Below are positions 1-6,207 of a stretch of 6,864 nt of DNA, piece by piece. The DNA is from Flavobacteriales bacterium UBA7325. Lineage in GTDB: Bacteria > Bacteroidota > Bacteroidia > Flavobacteriales_D > Crocinitomicaceae. Every line of letters starts with the position of its first letter. Position 1 is the stretch's first letter. The position numbers and the translations under genes were made by a program. The DNA is taken from positions 62,289 to 69,152 of the forward strand of contig DKPV01000073.1 of the NCBI GenBank assembly GCA_002471375.1, in the 5' to 3' direction. The notes beneath the pieces were generated by a model that saw only the letters and a list, made by a program, of their open reading frames with translations, searched no databases and was not told the DNA's origin.

Positions 1-797
1 GAAAGCAAACAGGTGCTGGAATGATGGACTGTAAAAAAGCACTCGTTGAGACTGACGGGGACTTTGAAGCAGCAGTTGACGTTCTACGTACGAAAGGACA
101 AAAAGTAGCCGCTAAGCGTGGCGATAACGAAGTTAAAGAAGGACTTATCTATGCTCAGGCAACTGAGGATGGGAAATCTGGAGTTATCATGACGTTAAAC
201 TGCGAAACTGATTTCGTAGCGAAAAACTCTGAATTCCAAGAATTTGTTCAGTCGTTGATGAATGTTGCAATTGCAAACAAACCAACAAAAACTGAAGATC
301 TTCTCAGCGCATCTTACAACGAGCGTTTAACAGTCGAAGAAAAAATCACTGAGCACGTTGGTGTTGTTGGTGAGAAACTTCAGCTTTCTAACTACGAATT
401 GGTGAATGCTGATCGCGTAGTAGCATACAATCACCCAGGAAATCAAATTGCTGCATTAGTAGGTTTGAACAGCGGGTCTGATGCTGCTGTAGATGCAGGA
501 AAACAAGTTGCAATGCAAATTGCTGCAATGAACCCACTAGCATTGAACAAAGACGGTATCGATTCGGAAACTATCGCTCGTGAAATCGAAGTAGGAAAAG
601 AACAAGCAATCCAAGAAGGTAAACCAGCTGAAATGGCTGAGAAAATTGCTCAGGGTCGTTTGAACAAATTCTTCAAAGAGAACACATTGATGAGCCAAGC
701 ATTCGTTCGTGACAACAAATTAAGCATCGAGCAATTCTTGACTTCTGCTGAATCAGGATTGACGGTACTTGACTTTAAACGTCAGGCAATGTCTTAG
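1..797 (+). CDS. tsf: Translation elongation factor Ts (EF-Ts), N-terminus cut by window edge
   Basis: EF-Ts is the cytoplasmic nucleotide exchange factor that releases GDP from EF-Tu during elongation. The reading frame is already open at the left edge: the codons from base 3 read KQTGAG before the first visible ATG at 21. KQTGAGMMDCKKAL is the conserved UBA-like N-terminal helix motif of EF-Ts, so the ATG at 21 is internal and roughly a dozen residues lie outside the window. The EF-Tu contact motif follows (CETDFVAKN, about 65-75 residues into the visible part), then the core dimerisation subdomains (VAMQIAAMNPLAL, EGKPAEMAEKIAQGRLNKFF), and a C-terminal module ending KLSIEQFL...DFKRQAMS. 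About 264 residues are visible, matching the usual flavobacterial length of about 275. The gene probably follows rpsB, as in most bacteria, but that part is not visible. It ends in TAG, directly before a terminator. Identification is secure. Confidence 0.97.
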   Translation, partial: KQTGAGMMDCKKALVETDGDFEAAVDVLRTKGQKVAAKRGDNEVKEGLIYAQATEDGKSGVIMTLNCETDFVAKNSEFQEFVQSLMNVAIANKPTKTEDLLSASYNERLTVEEKITEHVGVVGEKLQLSNYELVNADRVVAYNHPGNQIAALVGLNSGSDAAVDAGKQVAMQIAAMNPLALNKDGIDSETIAREIEVGKEQAIQEGKPAEMAEKIAQGRLNKFFKENTLMSQAFVRDNKLSIEQFLTSAESGLTVLDFKRQAMS

Positions 798-818
798 GAC
801 TTCGCAATAAGATATATG

Positions 819-850
819 AAAGCCGATCCATTTTAGGGATCGGCTTTTTT
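819..850 (+). terminator. Rho-independent terminator after tsf
   Basis: An 11-bp perfect stem (AAAGCCGATCC at 819-829 pairing with GGATCGGCTTT at 837-847) encloses a 7-base loop and runs into six consecutive T's (845-850). It starts 21 bases after the tsf stop. The T-tract touches the stop codon of the reverse-strand gene at 849. Read on the minus strand the same hairpin is followed only by TTTCATATAT, so it may terminate that gene too, but less efficiently. Confidence 0.93.
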
Positions 851-1133
851 ATTGAACCAACTTTTGACGCTCAATCGAGATGCACACTTCGTTGTAAACC
901 AATTCTCCAAAATCTCTAAGAATCAACGTCTCAACGTGACTCCCCTTAAAGTCAGCCAGTAAGACAGTTTCTTTATTCGGGTTCTTACCTGGATCAAACC
1001 AATCGACATATTGAATCTTATCATCAAATAGCCGAATCTCAATGGTATGGTATGGACTTTTTGTCTTGTCCCAATTCGTAAGGATATAATCTCCCATAAT
1101 TCTTACGTTCAGGTAATTGGTTAGCCTATTCAC
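849..1133 (-). CDS. Small hypothetical protein, 94 aa (82 aa from alternative start)
   Basis: I do not recognise this family. The frame gives a 94-residue protein rich in aromatic and charged residues (YHTIEIRLFDDKIQYVDWFD, later HVETLILRDFGELVYNEV). It has no signal peptide, membrane segment or obvious motif, so it is probably a small soluble beta-rich cytoplasmic protein. The longest start is GTG at 1133, with an in-frame TGA 27 bases upstream. An ATG at 1097 would give 82 residues beginning MGDYILTNWDK and is equally plausible; neither has a good Shine-Dalgarno sequence. No convincing TAnnTTTG promoter was found for it on the minus strand. It is convergent with tsf and divergent from pyrH. 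The sequence looks like real protein rather than an antisense shadow, because no other gene occupies this stretch, but existence and start remain uncertain. Confidence 0.6.
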   Translation of the reverse strand: MNRLTNYLNVRIMGDYILTNWDKTKSPYHTIEIRLFDDKIQYVDWFDPGKNPNKETVLLADFKGSHVETLILRDFGELVYNEVCISIERQKLVQ

Positions 1134-1200
1134 TCGATAAATGAAGAATCGGTAGAAAATTCATACAGGAATAACCGATAATCTCAATTTACGAAAAGCA

Positions 1201-1213
1201 TTTGATCATCAAA
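1201..1213. promoter_or_regulatory. Perfect inverted repeat upstream of the pyrH promoter, possible operator
   Basis: TTTGAT-C-ATCAAA is a perfect 6+1+6 inverted repeat ending 4 bases before the -33 element of the pyrH promoter, centred about 50 bases upstream of the predicted transcription start. The position would suit an activator or roadblock site, and it also lies upstream of the divergent small gene. No regulator is identified. In AT-rich DNA such a repeat can arise by chance, so the functional call is tentative. Confidence 0.25.
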
Positions 1214-1217
1214 CAAA

Positions 1218-1251
1218 TTGACAAATTCCTTCATCAATTTAACTATATTTG
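1218..1251 (+). promoter_or_regulatory. Bacteroidota-type sigma-A promoter for pyrH-frr
   Basis: TTGAC (1218-1222) is followed after 21 bases by TATATTTG (1244-1251). This fits the Bacteroidota consensus, a -33 TTG-type element and a -7 TAnnTTTG, with all fixed -7 positions matched. Transcription would begin roughly at 1256-1258, leaving a leader of about 15 bases before the pyrH ATG at 1273. The promoter makes pyrH-frr independent of tsf, consistent with the terminator and the reverse-strand gene between them. Confidence 0.75.
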
Positions 1252-1272
1252 CTCGATTTGAAAAATTTGAAA

Positions 1273-1980
1273 ATGAAGTATAAACGCATACTATTAAAAC
1301 TGAGCGGCGAATCACTAATGGGTGATCAATCCTTTGGAATTGACAACAGTCGATTAGCTATTTATTCTAAACAAATCAAAGAAATTCGAGAATCTGGCGT
1401 AGAAGTTGCTATAGTGATCGGAGGAGGGAACATCTTTAGAGGTGTTCAAGCTGAAGAAGGAGGCATGGATCGTACGCATGGAGACTACATGGGAATGCTA
1501 GCAACAATGATCAACTCAATGGCGTTACAAGCGTCTCTAGAAGCTCATGGTGTAAGTACTCGTTTACAATCTGCAATTGATATGAAAGAGATTGCTGAGC
1601 CTTACGTTAGAAGAAGAGCTGTTCGTCACCTTGAGAAAGGTCGTGTAGTAATCTTCGGAGCAGGTACAGGAAATCCATATTTCACAACTGATTCAGCAGC
1701 CTCACTTAGAGCTATAGAAATTGATGCAGAGGTAATTTTAAAAGGCACACGTGTTGATGGAGTTTATACTTCAGACCCCGAGAAAGATCCAAATGCAACT
1801 AAATATGATAATATTAGCTTTGATGACGTTTATGGAAACGGACTTAAAGTAATGGACATGACTGCCTTCACACTATGTAAGGAAAATGATCTTCCAATAA
1901 TTGTATTCGATATGGATACTCCAGGAAACCTTAAAAAGGTGGTTGAAGGCCTACAAGTAGGGACAACAGTCCGAAATTAA
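1273..1980 (+). CDS. pyrH: UMP kinase (uridylate kinase)
   Basis: UMP kinase phosphorylates UMP to UDP with ATP in pyrimidine nucleotide synthesis; the bacterial enzyme is a cytoplasmic hexamer of the amino acid kinase fold, typically regulated by GTP and UTP. Visible motifs, numbered from the ATG at 1273: KLSGESL (9-15, nucleotide-binding lysine), IGGGNIFRG (49-57), DRTHGDYMGMLAT (66-78, UMP-binding aspartate), FGAGTGNPYFTTD (128-140) and ILKGTRVDGVYTSDP (155-169). At 235 residues it matches the normal length. The frame stays open upstream to a TTG at 1249, but that codon overlaps the -7 element of the promoter and would add eight atypical residues. The ATG start gives MKYKRILLKLSGE, the usual N-terminus. 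frr follows after 16 bases, so the two are co-transcribed. Confidence 0.97.
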   Translation: MKYKRILLKLSGESLMGDQSFGIDNSRLAIYSKQIKEIRESGVEVAIVIGGGNIFRGVQAEEGGMDRTHGDYMGMLATMINSMALQASLEAHGVSTRLQSAIDMKEIAEPYVRRRAVRHLEKGRVVIFGAGTGNPYFTTDSAASLRAIEIDAEVILKGTRVDGVYTSDPEKDPNATKYDNISFDDVYGNGLKVMDMTAFTLCKENDLPIIVFDMDTPGNLKKVVEGLQVGTTVRN

Positions 1981-1996
1981 ATTAAAAGAAATTAAG

Positions 1997-2560
1997 ATGA
2001 TAGAAGAATTAAACATGATATACGATGATTTCAGGACAGCGAACGAGAAGTCACTCGATCGTCTGAAATCTGACTTACTTAAAATACGTGCGGGTAAAGC
2101 AACTCCATCAATACTCCAAGGTGTGATGGTAGATTACTACGGAATTAGTACGCCACTTCAGCAGGCGGCGAACGTAAATACACTAGATGCTCGCACACTT
2201 ACCGTACAACCTTTCGAGAAAGCAATGCTTCAGGAAGTAATGAAGGGTATCGTAAATGCAAACCTAGGACTTGCGCCTCAAGACAATGGCGAGATGCTGA
2301 TCATCTCTATTCCTTCTCTTACTGAGGAGCGTCGTATAGAATTGGTGAAGCAGGCTAAAGCTGAAGGTGAAAACTGTAAGGTGGCTATTAGAAACAATCG
2401 TAAGGAAGCATTGGACATGGTGAAAATGCTTAAAGATGATGGATTGTCTGAAGACATGATGAAAGATGCGGAGGGTGAAGTCCAAAACATTACTAACGCT
2501 AATTCTGCCATCGTTGAAACACTTATCGACGCTAAAGAGAAAGACGTAATGACGATATAA
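1997..2560 (+). CDS. frr: Ribosome recycling factor (RRF)
   Basis: RRF works with EF-G in the cytoplasm to split the post-termination ribosome and free the subunits for another round. The 187-residue protein covers the complete family, which is usually about 185 residues. The first helix leads to LLKIRAGKATPS (27-38, hinge arginine at 31). Domain II contains VMVDYYGISTPLQQAANV (43-60) and DARTLTVQPFEK (64-75). Domain I then returns with LTEERRIELVK (108-118) and VAIRNNRKEA (129-138), the conserved arginine cluster that contacts 23S rRNA. The ATG at 1997 is preferred over the one at 2015 because it puts IRAGKA about 30 residues in, as in other Bacteroidota RRFs. There is no clear Shine-Dalgarno sequence. 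It lies 16 bases after pyrH and is followed by a terminator, so it is the last gene of the unit. Confidence 0.97.
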   Translation: MIEELNMIYDDFRTANEKSLDRLKSDLLKIRAGKATPSILQGVMVDYYGISTPLQQAANVNTLDARTLTVQPFEKAMLQEVMKGIVNANLGLAPQDNGEMLIISIPSLTEERRIELVKQAKAEGENCKVAIRNNRKEALDMVKMLKDDGLSEDMMKDAEGEVQNITNANSAIVETLIDAKEKDVMTI

Positions 2561-2580
2561 AGTATCGAAATAAGACTATG

Positions 2581-2615
2581 AAAAGTGAGACACGAATCGT
2601 GGTCCACTTTTTTTT
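2581..2615 (+). terminator. Rho-independent terminator after frr, possibly bidirectional
   Basis: Two stacked helices are visible: an outer 7-bp stem (AAAAGTG at 2581-2587 with CACTTTT at 2605-2611) and an inner 4-bp stem (CACG with CGTG around the loop AAT). A 3x3 internal loop separates them. The hairpin ends in eight T's (2608-2615). It lies between the ends of the convergent frr and OmpA-family genes. The minus-strand reading ends in CACTTTTC, so it may stop transcription from both sides. Confidence 0.85.
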
Positions 2616-2631
2616 GCACTAAACTTTAGAT

Positions 2632-3804
2632 TTAACGAACAACTATCTCTACCCGTCGATTGGCTTGTTCCTCATAAAAGAACTCAGGTTCCGGATAGAC
2701 TGGGCGTGTATTGCCGTAGCCAACTGCTGTAAGGCGACTCTTAGCAATGCCATTTGACACTAAGTATTTCAACACGCGTTTGGCACGAGCTTCTGACACT
2801 TTCTGTCCTGCTATCGTATTCTTGCCGAGTGCATGAACATGTCCTTGAATTTCAATATGAACGTCAGCATTCAAGGCTAGAAAGTCTTTTAAACGTCTTA
2901 GTTTAGGTTCAGAACTTTTGACTATTTCGCTCGTTCCTGGAACAAACTCCAATTCCTCGATTTGTATTGTTTTACCAGCACTTACTTTCTCAAGAAGGAC
3001 TACCAATTCTTGATCCTCAAAGGAGGATACATATTCTTCACGATCTGAGAAGAAATAACCTTCCACATCACATTTGATTGAAATATTTGCATTTCGCTCA
3101 ACGTTGAACATGAATTCTGATCCCACATACAGCCCTACTAAATCTTTAGCTCCTTCAATTGATAAATTTGCAATTAATGGTTGTTGGGTGTCACTATCCT
3201 TTACTACAATTCTAAAGGTTGGAGCAAAATCATCATAGCGGCGATCAACTACTTTTTCCTCAGCAAGGGTAGTCACCTTTTCTTTATAGTCCCAGTGAAG
3301 AATCACCTTCTCTGTTGACTCTTCATTTGTCACTAATAACAATTGGATTTTTCGACCTTTTCTCATTGGCAGGCTGTATAATACACCTCCGCCAATCTCA
3401 AAGTTCAATCCAACAGTCTTTTCTTCCTTCTTTGTATGAATACGTTTAATCTTTGATTCACCTGACTCAATTTCACCACAAATATCACCCCCCAATTCTT
3501 CAAAAACAACCATTTGCAGATACCCCTTACCTACAGAAGCAGAGAACGTTAAGTCACCATCCGAAGGAGCAATGTAAGAAAGCCACATTGCATTTTTTGA
3601 ATCGATTTTCGTTAAGGACGGATAAGATTCGATCAGCACACCTGTACCCTTTACCCCAGTAAACTGAGGTATAAAGTCTCCATTTTCAAAAATATTTATC
3701 GCACCATCGCACTGTGTCATTGAGACACCGGACTTGCCAGGGCTTTGAGAAAATGTATAGTTTGCACTAACAATTAGGAGAAGGAGAATTACTATTTTTG
3801 TCAT
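2632..3804 (-). CDS. Secreted OmpA-family envelope protein (390 aa)
   Basis: Residues 1-20 form a signal peptide (MTKIVILLLLIVSANYTFSQ, likely cut after S19), so the protein is exported to the periplasm or outer membrane. Residues about 30-175 form a beta-rich region (NAMWLSYIAPSDGDLTFSAS) that resembles pre-peptidase-type beta-sandwich domains. Residues about 195-275 look like a regulatory beta-sandwich of the kind often found in Bacteroidota OmpA proteins (FRIVVKDSDTQQPL ... DVEGYFF). Residues about 278-390 are an OmpA C-terminal domain with VSEARAKRVLKYLVSNGI (336-353), RLTAVGYGNTRP (357-368) and NRRVEI (382-387), the fold that binds peptidoglycan. The family aspartate in the usual GHTD motif is not visible; the sequence here is GHVH (321-324), while the binding arginine (340) is kept. 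No transmembrane barrel is evident, so it is not a porin-type OmpA. It is a monocistronic gene, divergent from the globin gene. Exact cellular role unknown. Confidence 0.85.
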   Translation of the reverse strand: MTKIVILLLLIVSANYTFSQSPGKSGVSMTQCDGAINIFENGDFIPQFTGVKGTGVLIESYPSLTKIDSKNAMWLSYIAPSDGDLTFSASVGKGYLQMVVFEELGGDICGEIESGESKIKRIHTKKEEKTVGLNFEIGGGVLYSLPMRKGRKIQLLLVTNEESTEKVILHWDYKEKVTTLAEEKVVDRRYDDFAPTFRIVVKDSDTQQPLIANLSIEGAKDLVGLYVGSEFMFNVERNANISIKCDVEGYFFSDREEYVSSFEDQELVVLLEKVSAGKTIQIEELEFVPGTSEIVKSSEPKLRRLKDFLALNADVHIEIQGHVHALGKNTIAGQKVSEARAKRVLKYLVSNGIAKSRLTAVGYGNTRPVYPEPEFFYEEQANRRVEIVVR

Positions 3805-3853
3805 TAGTCACACGAAATTAGTGAAAGATTTTACAAATTCATTGGTTTAATGT

Positions 3854-3867
3854 GTTAAGTCTTTAAC
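3854..3867. promoter_or_regulatory. Short inverted repeat between the OmpA-family and globin genes, possible operator
   Basis: GTTAA-GTCT-TTAAC is a perfect 5-4-5 inverted repeat ending 11 bases before the globin GTG start and about 50 bases upstream of the OmpA-family start. The 5-4-5 geometry is that of CRP/FNR-type sites, although the half-sites differ from the FNR consensus TTGAT-N4-ATCAA. No good TAnnTTTG promoter could be assigned to either divergent gene. Chance occurrence in AT-rich sequence is quite possible. Confidence 0.22.
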
Positions 3868-3878
3868 TGTTGGAGAGA

Positions 3879-4241
3879 GTGAATACATTGTATACAAAAA
3901 TAGGACCAGAAAAGCTTCGAGAACTCGTAGATCGCTTCTACGACATCCTCTTTGAATCAAAAATTGAACACCTGTTTACAACTGATCGAGACCTTGTCAG
4001 AGATAAGCAATATATGTTCCTTACTCAGTTTTTAGGGGGACCTCAACTCTACAGTCAATCGTACGGACATCCAAAAATGAAAATGCGTCACTTGCCCCAT
4101 ACTATTGACGCTGAAGCAAAAGATGAATGGCTTCGCTGCATGAGAGTTGCAATTGACGAAATGAATTTTGAAGGCGGCTTGGGAGATGCCTTGTATGAAT
4201 GCTTCCCTAGAGTTGCAAACCACATGCAAAACCAAGGTTAA
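3879..4241 (+). CDS. Group II truncated hemoglobin (trHbO/YjbI-like)
   Basis: This is a small heme protein of the 2-over-2 globin fold. Family members bind O2 tightly and are linked to oxygen delivery, peroxide or nitric oxide chemistry; which applies here cannot be read from sequence. Numbered from the GTG at 3879 (120 residues): RFY (19-21) carries Tyr B10, F33 is probably position CD1, FLGGPQLYSQSYGHP (51-65) is the E-F region, MRHLP (69-73) holds the proximal heme ligand His71, and EWLRCM (83-88) carries Trp G8 (residue 84), the group II signature. No ATG start exists: a stop at 3864-3866 precedes the frame, and the options are TTG 3870, GTG 3879 or TTG 3888. GTG gives MNTLYTKIG, the typical N-terminus, with GGAG just upstream. 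No signal peptide is seen, so it is cytoplasmic. It is divergent from the OmpA-family gene, and its stop codon overlaps that of the convergent DUF4403 gene. Confidence 0.92.
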   Translation: MNTLYTKIGPEKLRELVDRFYDILFESKIEHLFTTDRDLVRDKQYMFLTQFLGGPQLYSQSYGHPKMKMRHLPHTIDAEAKDEWLRCMRVAIDEMNFEGGLGDALYECFPRVANHMQNQG

Positions 4242-5629
4242 TCCATTTTGATAGCAATATTACCCAGGCTATGTACTCGAATGTGTAATTGATCAGTTTC
4301 AGGTTGAATATGTTTGATGAACACTTTCTTCACCTTTCCTGACATATACACGTCTTTATCTAATTCCATATTTAGACTTTTATCTAGCTCTGTTCGAAGA
4401 GTATCAAGATATGGCTCCAAATCCATAGAAGAATACTCGCGAAGCGTACTTGTAATCTTTTTATCAAACAACCACTTGGCTCCATTCAGTAATGCACTCT
4501 TAGTTTCTAGGTCATAGGTAAGATCGGGAAACGATATATGCTGACTATCTGCTACAAAAACCGGCGTACCTGTCAAATACAATATCCCACTCTTCGTCCC
4601 AGAGAACACCACCCTTAAATGAAGTTGATGATTACTCGCTCCGAAAACGGAAACGGTATCAAAAATGACCTTCTTCCCCTTAAGGTCTAATTCCATTCCT
4701 CCAAGGCCTGAAGTCAACATCGACGTTAGCGAATCGTAATTTGTAAATATATCCATTGTCACATCGAAGCCGTCTCTTTCCTTGTAAGGTTTAAGGTATG
4801 GGAGCTTCTTTGGTTTCTTCCCTGATGGCTTGGATAAAATGACTGGTTTAGCATGCAAAATTGCATTGAAATATGCTGTATCCCCCAGGTATTTAATCTT
4901 ACCCATGGAGATTTGCTGAGGATTTAATTCCAAAAAGCCATATCCATCTATGTCCCTTGATTCTGATAGAATATCCCATGTTTCTTGTATTTCCGGTCTC
5001 AAACTAATTGCTGAAATCTCTTTATCAATGTCCTTCTCAACATCTTTCAAAGCTATCCTCAACTCATCCTCTAACCTAGATGTCGCATCATAATTAAAGA
5101 TAGATATTTTGCAGGGCGATTTCGCTTTAACTGTTTTCAATTTTGTAGTAGACTTTAACTTATAATTCTTTGTTACACCTATTTCTGTCGTATAACCCAA
5201 ATGCACCTTTCGCATCGGCTCATCTACACCACACGAAACGTGTACGCGAGTCGTGAGACAATAAGGCTCTGACGCTAAAAAATCTGAACAAGAAGGACAA
5301 TAGTTGATTTTAAGCGAATACTTTCCATCCACATCAAAGTTCAACTTAGTACCTGTCCCTTTAAATTTAATTGGACTCCGTTTGAAAAGATAGCTAAAAC
5401 TGACTCCTTCACATTGTTGCTCGTTTCCTCTGAATACTTTATCCAATTCATCATTGGTTGCATCAAAGTAGGGTTTAAGATTTATTTTTATCGGGACTTT
5501 AATAATTGAAGTCTCCGCTTCAGGCATCTCAAAATCCTCATCGACGATCACTTGAGGAGGTACAGGTTTTATTGAACCGCAGCTAGCTAAGAGCACTAGA
5601 AAAATTGAAAGAAGTATTATCGACTTCAT
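4238..5629 (-). CDS. DUF4403 family lipoprotein (463 aa)
   Basis: The N-terminus is a lipoprotein signal peptide ending in LLASC, so Cys17 should be lipidated and the protein anchored in the cell envelope. The rest matches what I know of the DUF4403 family: an opening SIIKVPIKINLKPYF strand (41-55), SCGVDEPMRKVHL (132-144), a proline-cysteine strand (SPCKI, 171-175), TWDILSESRDIDGYGFLELNP (around 217-237), and a C-terminal block GTKSGILYLTGTPVF (344-358) with LLNGAKWLFDKKI (380-392). Biochemical function of the family is unknown to me. The charged, repetitive beta/alpha pattern suggests a large lipid- or ligand-binding fold, but that is inference. Six cysteines follow the lipobox (73, 111, 114, 124, 133, 173), including a CPSC pair, so disulfides are likely. 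The start ATG lies 2 bases after the stop of the upstream secreted-protein gene, implying co-translation. There is no terminator at its 3' end. Confidence 0.82.
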   Translation of the reverse strand: MKSIILLSIFLVLLASCGSIKPVPPQVIVDEDFEMPEAETSIIKVPIKINLKPYFDATNDELDKVFRGNEQQCEGVSFSYLFKRSPIKFKGTGTKLNFDVDGKYSLKINYCPSCSDFLASEPYCLTTRVHVSCGVDEPMRKVHLGYTTEIGVTKNYKLKSTTKLKTVKAKSPCKISIFNYDATSRLEDELRIALKDVEKDIDKEISAISLRPEIQETWDILSESRDIDGYGFLELNPQQISMGKIKYLGDTAYFNAILHAKPVILSKPSGKKPKKLPYLKPYKERDGFDVTMDIFTNYDSLTSMLTSGLGGMELDLKGKKVIFDTVSVFGASNHQLHLRVVFSGTKSGILYLTGTPVFVADSQHISFPDLTYDLETKSALLNGAKWLFDKKITSTLREYSSMDLEPYLDTLRTELDKSLNMELDKDVYMSGKVKKVFIKHIQPETDQLHIRVHSLGNIAIKMD

Positions 5630-5631
5630 AG

Positions 5632-6159
5632 TTATTGTCTTTTTAAAGAAACGGATTGATGCAATGTTGGCTTATAGCTATTCACTTCGAAGGAATTTCC
5701 TTCATCATCTTCTTCTGATTTTGATTCCATGGAAGGCTTCAAAGAGACGACAATTAAATCAAAAAATAAATCCTCACCGTGTTTGTAGATGGTTGCCGTA
5801 TAGATACTCCCCAGTACTTCAAATGAACTATAAAAACAGTTATCCATTAATGTCATTTCGATTAAAATCCCGTCGAGCTCGTCGAGAATAAAATCGGAAG
5901 CTGTTTCACCTCTTTTACGAATGACATAGTCCTTGACAATTTCACCAAATTTATCACTATGATAGGTCATCTTATAAGTCCATGCTGAGTCTTTAGCTAC
6001 CTCGTGAATTTCAAAATCTACGTCTACCGTATCACCTTGCTTCTCTGCAAAACCTATGTGCATTTCACCCGAGTAGTCTCCTACCCATCCATCTGGAAAA
6101 TTTTGTGCATTCACTCCTGCGCTCAAAAGGAGAACGAATAGAAATAGAAACTTCTTCAT
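5632..6159 (-). CDS. Small secreted protein of unknown function (175 aa)
   Basis: The protein starts with a clear signal peptide (MKKFLFLFVLLLSAGVNA, cut before QNFPDG), so it is exported; there is no lipobox. The mature part begins WVGDYSGEMHIGF (25-37), then alternates strands (TYKMTYHSDKFGEI, FILDELDGILIEMTLMDN, FEVLGSIYTATIY), a pattern that suggests a small calycin- or lipocalin-like beta-barrel. I recall similar unnamed flavobacterial proteins with a WxGxxxG opening and a DExxGI centre, but I cannot name a family. An acidic stretch (SKSEEDDEGNS, 146-156) interrupts the C-terminal part, and the last strand ends SVSLKRQ. The gene is 48 bases after truA and 2 bases before the DUF4403 lipoprotein gene, so the two envelope proteins are probably made together. 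Function unknown; the coding call itself is firm. Confidence 0.8.
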   Translation of the reverse strand: MKKFLFLFVLLLSAGVNAQNFPDGWVGDYSGEMHIGFAEKQGDTVDVDFEIHEVAKDSAWTYKMTYHSDKFGEIVKDYVIRKRGETASDFILDELDGILIEMTLMDNCFYSSFEVLGSIYTATIYKHGEDLFFDLIVVSLKPSMESKSEEDDEGNSFEVNSYKPTLHQSVSLKRQ

Positions 6160-6207
6160 GATTTAAAGATAGCCAGATTCATTTAGTAGGACAGATTTCT
6201 TACTCTT

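Noticed and set aside
1147..1179. Possible hairpin ATCGGT ... ACCGAT upstream of pyrH
   Set aside because: Only 6 bp of stem with a 21-base loop, not near a T-tract or riboswitch-like structure; compatible with chance.
2264..2619. Two reverse-strand open frames (73 and 113 codons) lying over frr
   Set aside because: They lie antisense to the well-conserved RRF gene, have low-complexity serine/isoleucine or histidine/phenylalanine-rich translations, and match no family I know.
3803..3822. Direct repeat ATTAGT spaced by 14 bases at the OmpA-family start
   Set aside because: One copy overlaps the start codon and six AT-rich bases recur easily by chance.
5664..5891. Plus-strand open frame over the secreted-protein gene
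   Set aside because: It is antisense to a frame with a clean signal peptide and tight spacing to its neighbour, and its translation is arginine/leucine/serine-rich shadow sequence.
6160..6207. Possible separate promoter (TATCTTTA on the minus strand) between truA and the secreted-protein gene
   Set aside because: It misses the final G of TAnnTTTG, has no good -33 element, and is only 5 bases from the start codon, leaving no room for a transcript start plus leader.
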